DNA from: an uncultured Lachnospiraceae bacterium
GTDB lineage: Bacteria > Bacillota > Clostridia > Lachnospirales > Lachnospiraceae
Reading direction: 5' to 3'
Assembly (NCBI GenBank): GCA_902786205.1
Contig: CADABQ010000009.1
Location: 1-64,000 of the forward strand
DNA length: 64,000 bases
Shown here: positions 26,606 to 33,344 of the stretch, in pieces
Numbering within the stretch: position 1 is the stretch's first letter
How the letters are laid out: every line of letters starts with the position of its first letter
Translations under genes and position numbers: made by a program
Notes under the pieces: model-generated
What the model saw: only the letters and a program-made list of their open reading frames with translations
Database searches by the model: none
Told to the model about the DNA's origin: nothing

Positions 26606-27688
26606 TTAGATACGCTCACAGATCAAATCTCCCATCTGCTTTGTTCCTACCTGCTGATTGCCTTCAGACATAATATCTACTGTGCGGTATCCGTCTTCAA
26701 GCACCTTCTTTACTGCCGCTTCAATAGCATCGGCTGCCTCATCCAAATCAAAAGAATAACGAAGCATCATAGCCGCAGATAAAATAGTAGCAATTGGATT
26801 TGCCTTATCCTGTCCTGCAATATCTGGTGCAGAACCATGGCTTGGCTCATATAATCCGAATTTTGTTTCATTTAAACTTGCAGAAGAAAGCATACCGATA
26901 GAACCTGTTACCATACTTGCTTCATCCGATAAAATATCACCAAACATATTTTCTGTTAAAATAACATCAAACTGCTTTGGATCTCTTACTAACTGCATTG
27001 CACAGTTATCCACCAACATATGCTCATAGCTAACTTCTGGATAATCCTTTGCCACTTCTTCTACTACTTTTCTCCAAAGTCTGGAAGAATCAAGTACGTT
27101 TGCCTTGTCTACGCTAGTTACTTTCTTTCTTCTCTTCATGGCAATATCAAAACCACGTTTTGCAATTCTGCGAATCTCGTTTTCATTGTAGGTTAATTCA
27201 TCATAAGCTTTCAGCACGCCATCTTCTTCTACTGTCTTTCTAGCTCCGAAGTATAAACCACCTGTCAGCTCACGCATAATCATCATGTCAAATCCGCCCT
27301 CTGTGATTTCCTCTTTCAATGGACACGCACCTTTTAATTCCTCGTATAAATAGGCTGGTCTTAAATTTGCAAAAAGATTTAAAGACTTACGCAGACGAAG
27401 GAGTCCTGCCTCTGGTCTCTTGGAAGGCTCTAATTTGTACCATGGTGATGTACTTGTATTTCCACCAATTGCACCTAAAAGCACTGCATCACTTGCCTTG
27501 CATACTGCAATTGCATCGTCTGTTAATGGTTCTCCAGTTGCATCAATGGAGCAGCCTCCCATCAATACATCTTCATAATCTAAAGAAAAACCAAATTTTT
27601 CTCCTGCCTTATTCAGTACCTTTTGTGCTTCTGTTACAATTTCTGGTCCGATTCCGTCACCCTTGATTACTGCTACCTTAAAATTCAT
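26606..27688 (-). CDS. leuB: 3-isopropylmalate dehydrogenase
   Basis: A 360-residue NAD-dependent beta-decarboxylating dehydrogenase of leucine synthesis. G-D-G-I-G-P-E-I-V lies near residue 10, the R-x-x-x-x-L-x-x-x-x-x-L-R-P substrate loop near 95-108, Y-F-G-A-R-K near 148, and the metal-binding D-N-C-A-M-Q and N-x-F-G-D-I-L-S-D-E-A near 220-255. The ATG follows AAAGGAGAC. It is the first gene of leuB-ilvD-ilvB. A structured leader with its own promoter and terminator lies 80 bases upstream. leuA, leuC and leuD are not in the window. Confidence 0.96.
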   Translation of the reverse strand: MNFKVAVIKGDGIGPEIVTEAQKVLNKAGEKFGFSLDYEDVLMGGCSIDATGEPLTDDAIAVCKASDAVLLGAIGGNTSTSPWYKLEPSKRPEAGLLRLRKSLNLFANLRPAYLYEELKGACPLKEEITEGGFDMMIMRELTGGLYFGARKTVEEDGVLKAYDELTYNENEIRRIAKRGFDIAMKRRKKVTSVDKANVLDSSRLWRKVVEEVAKDYPEVSYEHMLVDNCAMQLVRDPKQFDVILTENMFGDILSDEASMVTGSIGMLSSASLNETKFGLYEPSHGSAPDIAGQDKANPIATILSAAMMLRYSFDLDEAADAIEAAVKKVLEDGYRTVDIMSEGNQQVGTKQMGDLICERI

Positions 27689-27770
27689 CTTCCTGTCTCC
27701 TTTTCTACCGCTTCACTGTTCCAAAACGTTTCTATCCATTTGTAAAAGAAAAATCTTTGCTATTTTGACA

Positions 27771-27799
27771 AAAACGCCCTAAGCAATATGCTTAGGGCG
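27771..27799 (-). terminator. Intrinsic terminator inside the leuB leader
   Basis: Minus strand: CGCCCTAAGCA, loop TAT, TGCTTAGGGCG, then TTTTTG. The 11-bp stem is perfect. It lies 83 bases before the leuB start and about 140 bases after the predicted transcription start, which is where an attenuator would be. Confidence 0.92.
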
Positions 27800-27936
27800 A
27801 ATACACAGACACATGTTCTGCTCCTTTTACCGCTATTCAAACCCGCATCCTCGCTCGTTTGAACACCTATCCTAAAACGTAGGGATTCCGTGTGCGTATT
27901 TATTTTCCAATCCATTTCGGAATTGTTATCTGAATA
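27800..27936 (-). ncRNA. Structured leader (attenuator-like) or small RNA upstream of leuB
   Basis: Between promoter and terminator the minus strand can form a three-way junction. The closing stem is AATACGCACAC with GTGTCTGTGTATT (one mismatch); a hairpin ATCC...GGAT around CTACGTTTTA follows, and then a hairpin TTCAAAC...GTTTGAA enclosing GAGCGAGGATGCG. There is no T-box TGGNACC signature and no run of Leu/Val/Ile codons. It may be a metabolite-sensing leader for leuB-ilvD-ilvB or an independent small RNA of about 165 bases. The pairing was drawn by eye. Confidence 0.55.
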
Positions 27937-27942
27937 CATTTC

Positions 27943-27972
27943 AGTATACTCTATTTTTCCACCTATTGTCAA
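27943..27972 (-). promoter_or_regulatory. Promoter of the leuB leader
   Basis: On the minus strand: TTGACA, 18 bases, TATACT. Transcription would begin near 27936. Confidence 0.8.
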
Positions 27973-28066
27973 TAGTCGCACCGTTTATCCAAAGCAAAAG
28001 TAACCATCCACGTTGCTGTTCGCTGACCTGTGAACGAGTAACCGATTCACTCGCCCAAATAAACAA

Positions 28067-28798
28067 TTAAAGTAAAGAACGTATCCACACTAATATCAGC
28101 AAATGCACCGGGTAAAAGACATAAAACACATATTTATTTCCTTTTCCCCGTTTTCCATTGTAAAAATGAATTGGGATAAACGCAAACATGGCAGCAGCCT
28201 CCTGTACTCCCATTCCTATCACTTCCCAGATCGCTCCGACTATATTTCTTCTCAATTCCTCAAAACGAAATACCCAGAAAAGTACAATTAACAATACGCC
28301 TCCTGCGCCATAATCCGTTCTTAATATCTGTGCAAGCACTGCAAGCACCGCAACCATTCCCCATGCTTTTATTGAATGTTCCTTCCAATAGTCCAATGCA
28401 CAGATTGCTAATAATCCAATGAAAAGGGTAAAAAATACATTCTGTCCATCTATAGAGAAAGGGGTTTTATAGCATGCTAAATCAAATGGCACTTCGGAAA
28501 TCAAAGAAAATAAAAATAATCGCAATGCATACTTTTTTCGATTCCTTGTATAAATTGCTCCTTGTACCAAAAGAAAACAAAAAATCGGGAATGCCAGCCG
28601 TCCAATTTCCCGCAAAATGCTATCCGCAAATAAAATCTGTTCTTTTGACCAAGGTAACCGTTCTAAAAAAGTCCCCTTTTCCTCGTAATTTGTCTCAATC
28701 AGAACAAATCCTATATGGTCTATTACCATTGATACAATTGCAATCCATTTTAAAATATTCCCCGTAAGTCCACCAGATTTTTCTTCTGCCTGCTGCAT
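28067..28798 (-). CDS. TraX-family integral membrane protein
   Basis: A 243-residue polytopic membrane protein with about seven helices. Motifs M-V-I-D-H-I-G near residue 24, R-E-I-G-R-L-A-F-P-I-F near 64 and S-E-V-P-F-D near 103 are characteristic of the TraX family. Family founder TraX acetylates F pilin in E. coli; chromosomal clostridial copies are probably acyltransferases of unknown substrate. The ATG overlaps the stop of the upstream sigma-like gene (TAATG), so the two are translationally coupled. No conjugation genes are near, so a plasmid-transfer role is unlikely. Confidence 0.88.
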   Translation of the reverse strand: MQQAEEKSGGLTGNILKWIAIVSMVIDHIGFVLIETNYEEKGTFLERLPWSKEQILFADSILREIGRLAFPIFCFLLVQGAIYTRNRKKYALRLFLFSLISEVPFDLACYKTPFSIDGQNVFFTLFIGLLAICALDYWKEHSIKAWGMVAVLAVLAQILRTDYGAGGVLLIVLFWVFRFEELRRNIVGAIWEVIGMGVQEAAAMFAFIPIHFYNGKRGKGNKYVFYVFYPVHLLILVWIRSLL

Positions 28799-29568
28799 TA
28801 TAAATCGCCCTTTCCAAGTTCTACTGCATCCAGTGACAACTTTAATACACTTTCTATTTCTTGTTCAGACAGTTTTGTATAATCTGCTAATTCCTTTGCT
28901 GTGGCTACTCTGCCTAATTCTTCTGCCAAATATTTTGCAGCTTCACTAATAAGTCCTGTTTTTGCAATCACGGAAGCCTCTCTGTCATTTTCCCCTATAT
29001 TTTCATCTACTACCTCTACCATTACCTGACGTATCGTTTCGATGATAAATTCCTCTGCATCTTCAATCTTTGCAATTTCATGTACTTTTTCAAGTGCCTG
29101 CAAAAGCCCAATATTGCCCTCCTGTATCAAATCCTCTAATGGCATTCCCTTATCTTTATATCGTTCTGCCATTTCTACCACAACAGGAAGATAGCCTTCC
29201 ATCAACTGTACTTTTGCTTCCTGTTCTCCATTTCTTACATCTAAAAACAGTCTGGCTTTTTCCTGCTCTGTAAGATGCTCCAAGTTTTCAAGTTCTTCTA
29301 AATATAAGCGGTGAGATACGGATTGTGCCACTTCTTTTTCTGTCTTTTCTGTTTCTTCTACTTTCTCCTCTACTTTTTGATGCACAAAACCCGGTACTGT
29401 AATTCCATTGTCTCCAAGATACTGGTACACTGCAAGAAATTGTTCCTCTGTCACATCCATTTCTTTAAAATATTCAGCAATTTCCTCTTTTGTTATCTGT
29501 TTCTCCTGTATACTTGCAACTTCTGTTATCTCTTTTAGTAATTCCATAAATTTACTTTGATTCAGCAT
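28798..29568 (-). CDS. Sigma-70-like protein lacking a recognisable region 4
   Basis: A 256-residue acidic protein. Residues 1-75 are a helical, Glu-rich N-terminus. Residues 85-180 resemble sigma-70 regions 1.2-2 (R-N-G-E-Q-E-A-K-V-Q-L-M-E-G-Y-L-P-V-V-V, then L-E-D-L-I-Q-E-G-N-I-G-L-L-Q-A-L). Residues 195-250 look like region 3 (A-T-A-K-E-L-A-D-Y-T-K-L-S). The C-terminus ends where the region-4 promoter -35 binding helix-turn-helix would begin, so it may not act as a normal sigma factor. It is coupled to traX by a one-base overlap. It could be an anti-sigma or regulatory protein derived from a sigma factor. Confidence 0.75.
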   Translation of the reverse strand: MLNQSKFMELLKEITEVASIQEKQITKEEIAEYFKEMDVTEEQFLAVYQYLGDNGITVPGFVHQKVEEKVEETEKTEKEVAQSVSHRLYLEELENLEHLTEQEKARLFLDVRNGEQEAKVQLMEGYLPVVVEMAERYKDKGMPLEDLIQEGNIGLLQALEKVHEIAKIEDAEEFIIETIRQVMVEVVDENIGENDREASVIAKTGLISEAAKYLAEELGRVATAKELADYTKLSEQEIESVLKLSLDAVELGKGDL

Positions 29569-29721
29569 TCTTTCACACCTTTCTATTTTATGCCAATGGT
29601 AACTATTAGCACAACTTCATTATCGAGGTTCTATCTGATTATATAATTGCAATGTAAAAACCGCAAGTACAAATACTAGAACTCTTTTATAAAAACAGAA
29701 GACTGAAGTAATGCTATTCAC

Positions 29722-29793
29722 AATCCGCTTGGATGCTTGCTTATATAAAAATTCAAGAGCACCCACTGCCTAAAGACAATAAACACTCTTGAA
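29722..29793 (-). repeat. AAGCGGATT repeat with terminator hairpin, copy 1
   Basis: Minus strand: a hairpin TTCAAGAG...CTCTTGAA is followed by TTTTTATATAAGCAAGC and AAGCGGATTG. The same ATAAGCAAGY-AAGCGG core occurs at 31341-31372 and 37088-37116, each time next to a terminator. The loop here also carries CCCACTGCCTAAAG, close to the 37.17-kb terminator stem CCCACCGCCTAAAG. Confidence 0.6.
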
Positions 29794-29848
29794 CTTTTAT
29801 ATAATGTAAGGTCTCTTTCATCCTTAATATGCACGATATCTTTTTAAC

Positions 29849-29962
29849 TTATCGACTATTACTTTTCCCCTTGGCAAGCAATTCTTCCCTTGTAAATACG
29901 ACATGTACCTTATCTGCAATCGCAACTGTACATATTACATATACATAGGTATCCCCTCTGAA
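29849..29962 (-). pseudogene. Short orphan coding fragment
   Basis: A frame free of stops encodes L-F-R-G-D-T-Y-V-Y-V-I-C-T-V-A-I-A-D-K-V and ends after an A-K-G-K-S-N-S-R tail. The composition is protein-like, but there is no ribosome site or ATG and a stop precedes it. I take it as the remains of a lost gene. The family is unknown. Confidence 0.3.
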
Positions 29963-30046
29963 CAATTACCATTTAATTATTACTTAGTTTACAATTTTCT
30001 AGTTTAATTTACAAGTACATATAAAAACAATCTTAAAACACTCGCT

Positions 30047-30232
30047 TCATTCTTTTTTGTTTTTACGTTCCTTTTGGTATTTAATAAAAAAGACTATTGC
30101 CAAGACTACCAAAGCTGCCACACAACATATTGTTAATACATCTGAATATACTGATATTCCAAGTACTTTAGCTACAATGAAAACCACTGCCAGAAATAAG
30201 AAACACAATGCTTTAAACAAATTATTACTCAT
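30047..30232 (-). CDS. Small two-helix membrane protein
   Basis: A 61-residue protein with membrane helices at about 5-24 and 28-50 and a Lys-rich cytoplasmic tail (K-Y-Q-K-E-R-K-N-K-K-E). The ATG at 30232 has AGGAGG ten bases upstream, which excludes the longer frame. It follows the secreted 272-residue protein by 19 bases, so the two are likely one transcript. Small membrane partners next to secreted proteins can be immunity or export helpers, but nothing here proves that. Confidence 0.65.
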   Translation of the reverse strand: MSNNLFKALCFLFLAVVFIVAKVLGISVYSDVLTICCVAALVVLAIVFFIKYQKERKNKKE

Positions 30233-30251
30233 ATTATTTTTTCCTCCTATT

Positions 30252-31070
30252 CTAATATGACCAATTACCACTATAACCTTTTACACCTGAAACACTACTC
30301 CCGTTCCAACCTTCTACGCTGACCATCTCCATCCCTTCACAGTAATAAATGGTAATCAATACACCCTTTTGGGCAGTACCCTTCCCGGTTTTACTATTAT
30401 AAGAATAACCGCTAGCATCCTTCACCTGCTCCTTAGTTATATCTTTGAAATTAATTCCTTTAAAGACCTGCACGCCAGAAACTGCGGTAAACAAACCTCC
30501 AATAAACTTGCTTCCTGTATATGTTGTAAGGATTGTACTTCCAGCGAACCAAGTCGCATTCAACAATGTTGTCTGATTGTCCAGAACTTTATTTTCATCT
30601 ACATATTCAAGAGCTTGTGCAACCTGCGATTTCGAGAAATATAGTTTTTTTATGTAAATTATTGAACCACCCGGCACACCACTATCACTTTTCGCAATCC
30701 ATTTGATTCCTTTATTACTAACGGTTTTCTTATCCAAATGTTGCTTAATAGTACATGATGTTTTCGCCTTCTTTGCGGAGACAATCTTCACATAATAATG
30801 TCTTCTATTGGACAAGTTGCATGTCAAACTGATACTTTTTTTTCGGGAATATTTTTTATAAGGTTTATTCAGCTTGTACTTTATCCAAGAAGTATATATA
30901 TAAAACGTACTCGACTTGGATGATTTCGCAGAAATATCCGTCACTCCACTGCACTTCTGGTCATATACTTTTTTAACAGTTGTCGCTGCTGATGCCTCAA
31001 TTGTCGAGAATGAGCCTACAAACAATAACATAATAAGCAACATTAAAATATTTCTTTTTAATTTTCTCAT
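30252..31070 (-). CDS. Secreted protein of unknown family
   Basis: A 272-residue exported protein. A signal peptide (residues 1-28, M-R-K-L-K-R-N then a long hydrophobic core, cut after A-S-A-A) leads into a Ser/Lys/Tyr-rich beta domain (30-160). A hydrophobic stretch T-W-F-A-G-S-T-I-L near 173-205 follows, and then a C-terminal Gly/Ser/Tyr-rich part ending G-Y-S-G-N-W-S-Y. The fold is not one I recognise. The hydrophobic centre plus the co-transcribed small membrane protein is the layout of some bacteriocin/immunity pairs, but that is only suggestive. ATG 31070 follows AAGGAG; the frame from 31184 was rejected. Confidence 0.7.
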   Translation of the reverse strand: MRKLKRNILMLLIMLLFVGSFSTIEASAATTVKKVYDQKCSGVTDISAKSSKSSTFYIYTSWIKYKLNKPYKKYSRKKSISLTCNLSNRRHYYVKIVSAKKAKTSCTIKQHLDKKTVSNKGIKWIAKSDSGVPGGSIIYIKKLYFSKSQVAQALEYVDENKVLDNQTTLLNATWFAGSTILTTYTGSKFIGGLFTAVSGVQVFKGINFKDITKEQVKDASGYSYNSKTGKGTAQKGVLITIYYCEGMEMVSVEGWNGSSVSGVKGYSGNWSY

Positions 31071-31370
31071 ATTTTTCTCCTTTTTGTTGAACGATATACC
31101 ATTTTGAGTAGGTTGTTCATGTATTTTACCTTGTGTTTCAAAACATAGAATGTACAATATAATGTGTTTCAAACCAGCATTCATATCTATTCTATCATCT
31201 CAAACCAATATGTCAACATTAAATCTTCATCACATTTTTATGAATTTCATCAACTAAGCCTATTCTATTCTCCACTCTCATAATCATAATACATTCATCT
31301 ATCTGAATATAGATAAATCCTCTTAGTCAAGGATATTGGCATCCCGCTTTGCTACTTGCTTATATAAAAC
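31071..31370. other. Gap between the secreted protein gene and the hsp20 terminator
   Basis: About 300 bases. It holds a copy of the AAGCGG repeat (31341-31370) and AT-rich DNA that should contain the promoter of the 30252-31070 gene; I see no confident -35/-10 pair. Confidence 0.4.
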
Positions 31371-31372
31371 AA
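31341..31372 (-). repeat. AAGCGGATT repeat, copy 2
   Basis: Minus strand TTATATAAGCAAGTAGC followed by AAAGCGGGATG, directly after the hsp20 terminator. It matches the copies at 29.73 kb and 37.1 kb. Confidence 0.6.
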
Positions 31373-31409
31373 GAAAGGGTTGCCTACCCATCAAGATAAG
31401 CAACCCTTC
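31371..31409 (-). terminator. Terminator of hsp20
   Basis: Minus strand: AAGGGTTGC, a 16-base loop, GCAACCCTT, then TCTTGTTTT. Confidence 0.85.
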
Positions 31410-31470
31410 CACTATTTATTTGCTATTTTTTTATAAATAATACCAAGCTCAAACAATCCCACCGATTATT

Positions 31471-31935
31471 TTAACCTTCAATGGTAATATATTTGCTTTC
31501 CTCTGGAAGCTTTTTAGCTTCTTTTTTAGGAATTGTCAATTTCAAAATACCATGCTTAAATGCACCCTTAATTTCGTCTTTTTCAACACCTTCACCTATA
31601 TAGAAGGAACGTTCACAAGCACCTGCATAACGTTCTTTACGAATATACTTTCCAGTCTTTTTCTCTTGTTCGTCTTTATCCAAACCTTTTGCTGCACTAA
31701 TGGTCAAATAGCCATCTTCCAAGGAAACTTTAATCTCATCCTTTTTAAAGCCTGGTAAATCCATTTCCAATTCATATGCATTCTCTTCTTCTTTGATATC
31801 TGTTTTCATCATATTTTTTGCATGGTGACCATACAATTTTTTCTCCATTTTCTTCATGCTCTTGTCATCATAGAAAGGAAAATCCTCCATAAAGTCATCA
31901 AATAAATTTTCTCCAAAAATACTAGGCATCATCAT
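31471..31935 (-). CDS. Hsp20/alpha-crystallin family small heat-shock protein
   Basis: A 154-residue chaperone that holds unfolding proteins without ATP. The alpha-crystallin domain runs from about residue 44 to 140 (E-L-E-M-D-L-P-G-F-K-K-D-E-I-K-V near 55-70, A-F-K-H-G-I-L-K-L-T-I-P-K near 127-139). The C-terminal tail lacks a clear I-x-I/V and ends Y-I-T-I-E-G, which may serve that purpose (I-T-I). AAGGGG precedes the first of three tandem ATGs. A CIRCE operator overlaps the -35 box upstream, so HrcA should repress it. The 5' untranslated region is about 195 bases with two tight hairpins. Confidence 0.93.
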   Translation of the reverse strand: MMMPSIFGENLFDDFMEDFPFYDDKSMKKMEKKLYGHHAKNMMKTDIKEEENAYELEMDLPGFKKDEIKVSLEDGYLTISAAKGLDKDEQEKKTGKYIRKERYAGACERSFYIGEGVEKDEIKGAFKHGILKLTIPKKEAKKLPEESKYITIEG

Positions 31936-32029
31936 AAGTCATATCCCCTTTCAATTTTAATAACAATAAAACGATGCTATTAAATAAATCACTTTTTCTA
32001 AAAATCCTTGTGATTTTCATAATTATAAC

Positions 32030-32085
32030 TATCCTTTGCACGATCGGAGAAGTCCGAGGTGTTGTTCGATGAACAATCAGAATTC
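32030..32085 (-). promoter_or_regulatory. Paired hairpins in the hsp20 5' leader
   Basis: TTGTTC-ATC-GAACAA and TCGGA-CTTC-TCCGA stand four bases apart on the minus strand, about 110-140 bases before the hsp20 ATG, in the predicted leader. They may stabilise the mRNA or take part in thermosensing; neither masks the ribosome site in an obvious way. Confidence 0.45.
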
Positions 32086-32138
32086 AGATTAAGGTATCAG
32101 CGCTTTCTCTTTTTTTCCTCTTTCTTTGTTCTATATGT

Positions 32139-32167
32139 ACTATAGCACTTAGTTTAGCACTCGTCAA
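32139..32167 (-). promoter_or_regulatory. Sigma-A promoter of hsp20
   Basis: Minus strand: TTGACG, 17 bases, TATAGT. The -35 box lies within the spacer and arm of the CIRCE operator. Confidence 0.85.
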
Positions 32168-32180
32168 GTAGGAGTGCTGA
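32154..32180. promoter_or_regulatory. CIRCE operator (HrcA binding site)
   Basis: TTAGCACTC, nine bases, GAGTGCTGA. This is the CIRCE consensus (TTAGCACTC-N9-GAGTGCTAA) with one mismatch. It overlaps the hsp20 promoter -35 region, as expected for repression by HrcA. Confidence 0.93.
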
Positions 32181-32257
32181 TTTTTTTAAAATTAATCTAA
32201 ATATCCAAGTTTAAACTGTTACAAATTAATCTTTTAATTTAATTTTCCTTTCATTTA

Positions 32258-32266
32258 TGCTATACT
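32258..32266 (+). promoter_or_regulatory. Extended -10 promoter of arcC
   Basis: TGC-TATACT, 98 bases before the arcC start; no good -35 is present. The leader between them contains a GGC-TTTTCT...AGAGAAAA...GCC hairpin. Confidence 0.5.
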
Positions 32267-32364
32267 AGAAATACATTATTGGGGTTGGTATAGGCTTTTC
32301 TGAATCTAGAGAAAAACAGCCATAAATAGTAATGTTGAAATATAACAGAAGGAGAGGATATATT

Positions 32365-33300
32365 ATGGAGAATAAGAGAATTGTTGTTGCATTAGGTCAT
32401 GCAGCATTGGGTACTACCTATAATGAACAAAAAAAAGCAGTTGTCAACGCAGCAAAGGCAATCGCTGATTTAGTGGAGGAAAAATATCAGGTTGTTATTA
32501 CACACAGTAATGCACCACAGGTAGGTATGATCCATACAGCCATGACAGAGTTTAGCCGTTTGGACAATGAATATACAGTTGCGCCTTTATCTGTTTGTAG
32601 CGCTATGAGTCAGGGATACATTGGATACGATTTACAAAATGCCATTCGTACTGAGCTTTTAAATCGTGGTATTTTCAAAACTGTATCTACTTTAATTACA
32701 CAGGTACGTGTAGATCCTTTTGATCCTGCATTTACTACTCCTACCAAGATCATCGGTAGACTTATGACCGCGGAAGAAGCACAGGCAGAAGAAAAAAAAG
32801 GAAATCACACGGTACAGGTAGAGGGTGGATATCGTCGTATTATTGCAGCTCCAAAGCCAATTGAAATTTATGAAATTGATGCAATCAAAGCTTTACTTGA
32901 TGCAAATCAAGTTGTAATTGCCTGCGGTGGTGGCGGTATTCCTGTACTACAACAGGATACTGTTTTAAAAGGTGCCAGTGCCGTTATTGAAAAAGATACC
33001 ATTGCAGCTCGCTTAGCTGATCAGGTGGATGCCGATGCACTGATGTTCTTAACTGGTGTAGAAAAAGCCTGCTTAAATTTCGGAAAAGAAAACGAAGAAG
33101 CATTAGATGAGGTTTCTGTAAAAGCAATACAACAATATGCACAGGAAGGGCATTTTGAAGAACATTCTATGTTACCTAAAATTACTGCTTCTGCAGAATT
33201 TGTTTCTGCAAAAGATTATAGAAAGGCAATTATTACAAACTGGGAACATGCCAAAACTGCTATCAAAGGAAAAACAGGTACTACAATTAAAATGAAATAA
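32365..33300 (+). CDS. arcC: Carbamate kinase
   Basis: A 311-residue amino-acid-kinase-family enzyme that makes ATP from carbamoyl phosphate and ADP, giving ammonia and CO2. V-V-A-L-G-H-A-A-L-G at the N-terminus (usually V-A-L-G-G-N-A), T-H-S-N-A-P-Q-V-G near residue 46, A-C-G-G-G-G-I-P-V near 190 and L-T-G-V-E-K-A near 230 are family marks. The first motif has His-Ala where most members have Gly-Asn, which is worth noting. GGAG precedes the ATG at 32365. It is a single gene here: no arcA/arcB is adjacent, so it may serve purine or agmatine/citrulline breakdown. Confidence 0.93.
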   Translation: MENKRIVVALGHAALGTTYNEQKKAVVNAAKAIADLVEEKYQVVITHSNAPQVGMIHTAMTEFSRLDNEYTVAPLSVCSAMSQGYIGYDLQNAIRTELLNRGIFKTVSTLITQVRVDPFDPAFTTPTKIIGRLMTAEEAQAEEKKGNHTVQVEGGYRRIIAAPKPIEIYEIDAIKALLDANQVVIACGGGGIPVLQQDTVLKGASAVIEKDTIAARLADQVDADALMFLTGVEKACLNFGKENEEALDEVSVKAIQQYAQEGHFEEHSMLPKITASAEFVSAKDYRKAIITNWEHAKTAIKGKTGTTIKMK

Positions 33301-33306
33301 ACGAAA

Positions 33307-33344
33307 AAAAATAAGCGGTTCTAAATCAGAACCGCTTATTTTAA
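33307..33344. terminator. Bidirectional terminator of arcC and the corrinoid adenosyltransferase gene
   Basis: AAAATAAGCGGTTCT, loop AAATC, AGAACCGCTTATTTT: a perfect stem with A- and T-runs on both sides. Confidence 0.95.

Larger units (their letters stand above)
29569..30046. other. Gap with a terminator-linked repeat and a gene fragment
   Basis: About 480 bases without an intact gene. It holds a hairpin TTCAAGAG/CTCTTGAA (29752-29793) beside one copy of the AAGCGGATT repeat (29722-29750, minus strand). It also has a minus-strand frame of 36 codons (29849-29962, ending V-F-T-R-E-E-L-L-A-K-G-K) that looks like the tail of a protein with no matching start. The stretch 29569-29700 shows nothing I can name. 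Confidence 0.45.

Noticed and set aside
27800..27936. T-box leader for leuB
   Set aside because: The TGGNACC antiterminator bulge and Stem I features are absent.
27760..27981. 73-codon minus-strand frame upstream of leuB
   Set aside because: It runs through a -35/-10 promoter and a perfect terminator hairpin and has no ribosome site; it is a leader RNA, not a gene.
28067..28798. Conjugative element suggested by TraX
   Set aside because: No relaxase, coupling protein or other tra genes lie in the window; chromosomal TraX homologues are common in Clostridia.
32154..32180. A second hrcA-dnaK type operon near CIRCE
   Set aside because: No hrcA, grpE, dnaK or groE gene is present; the site serves hsp20 only.
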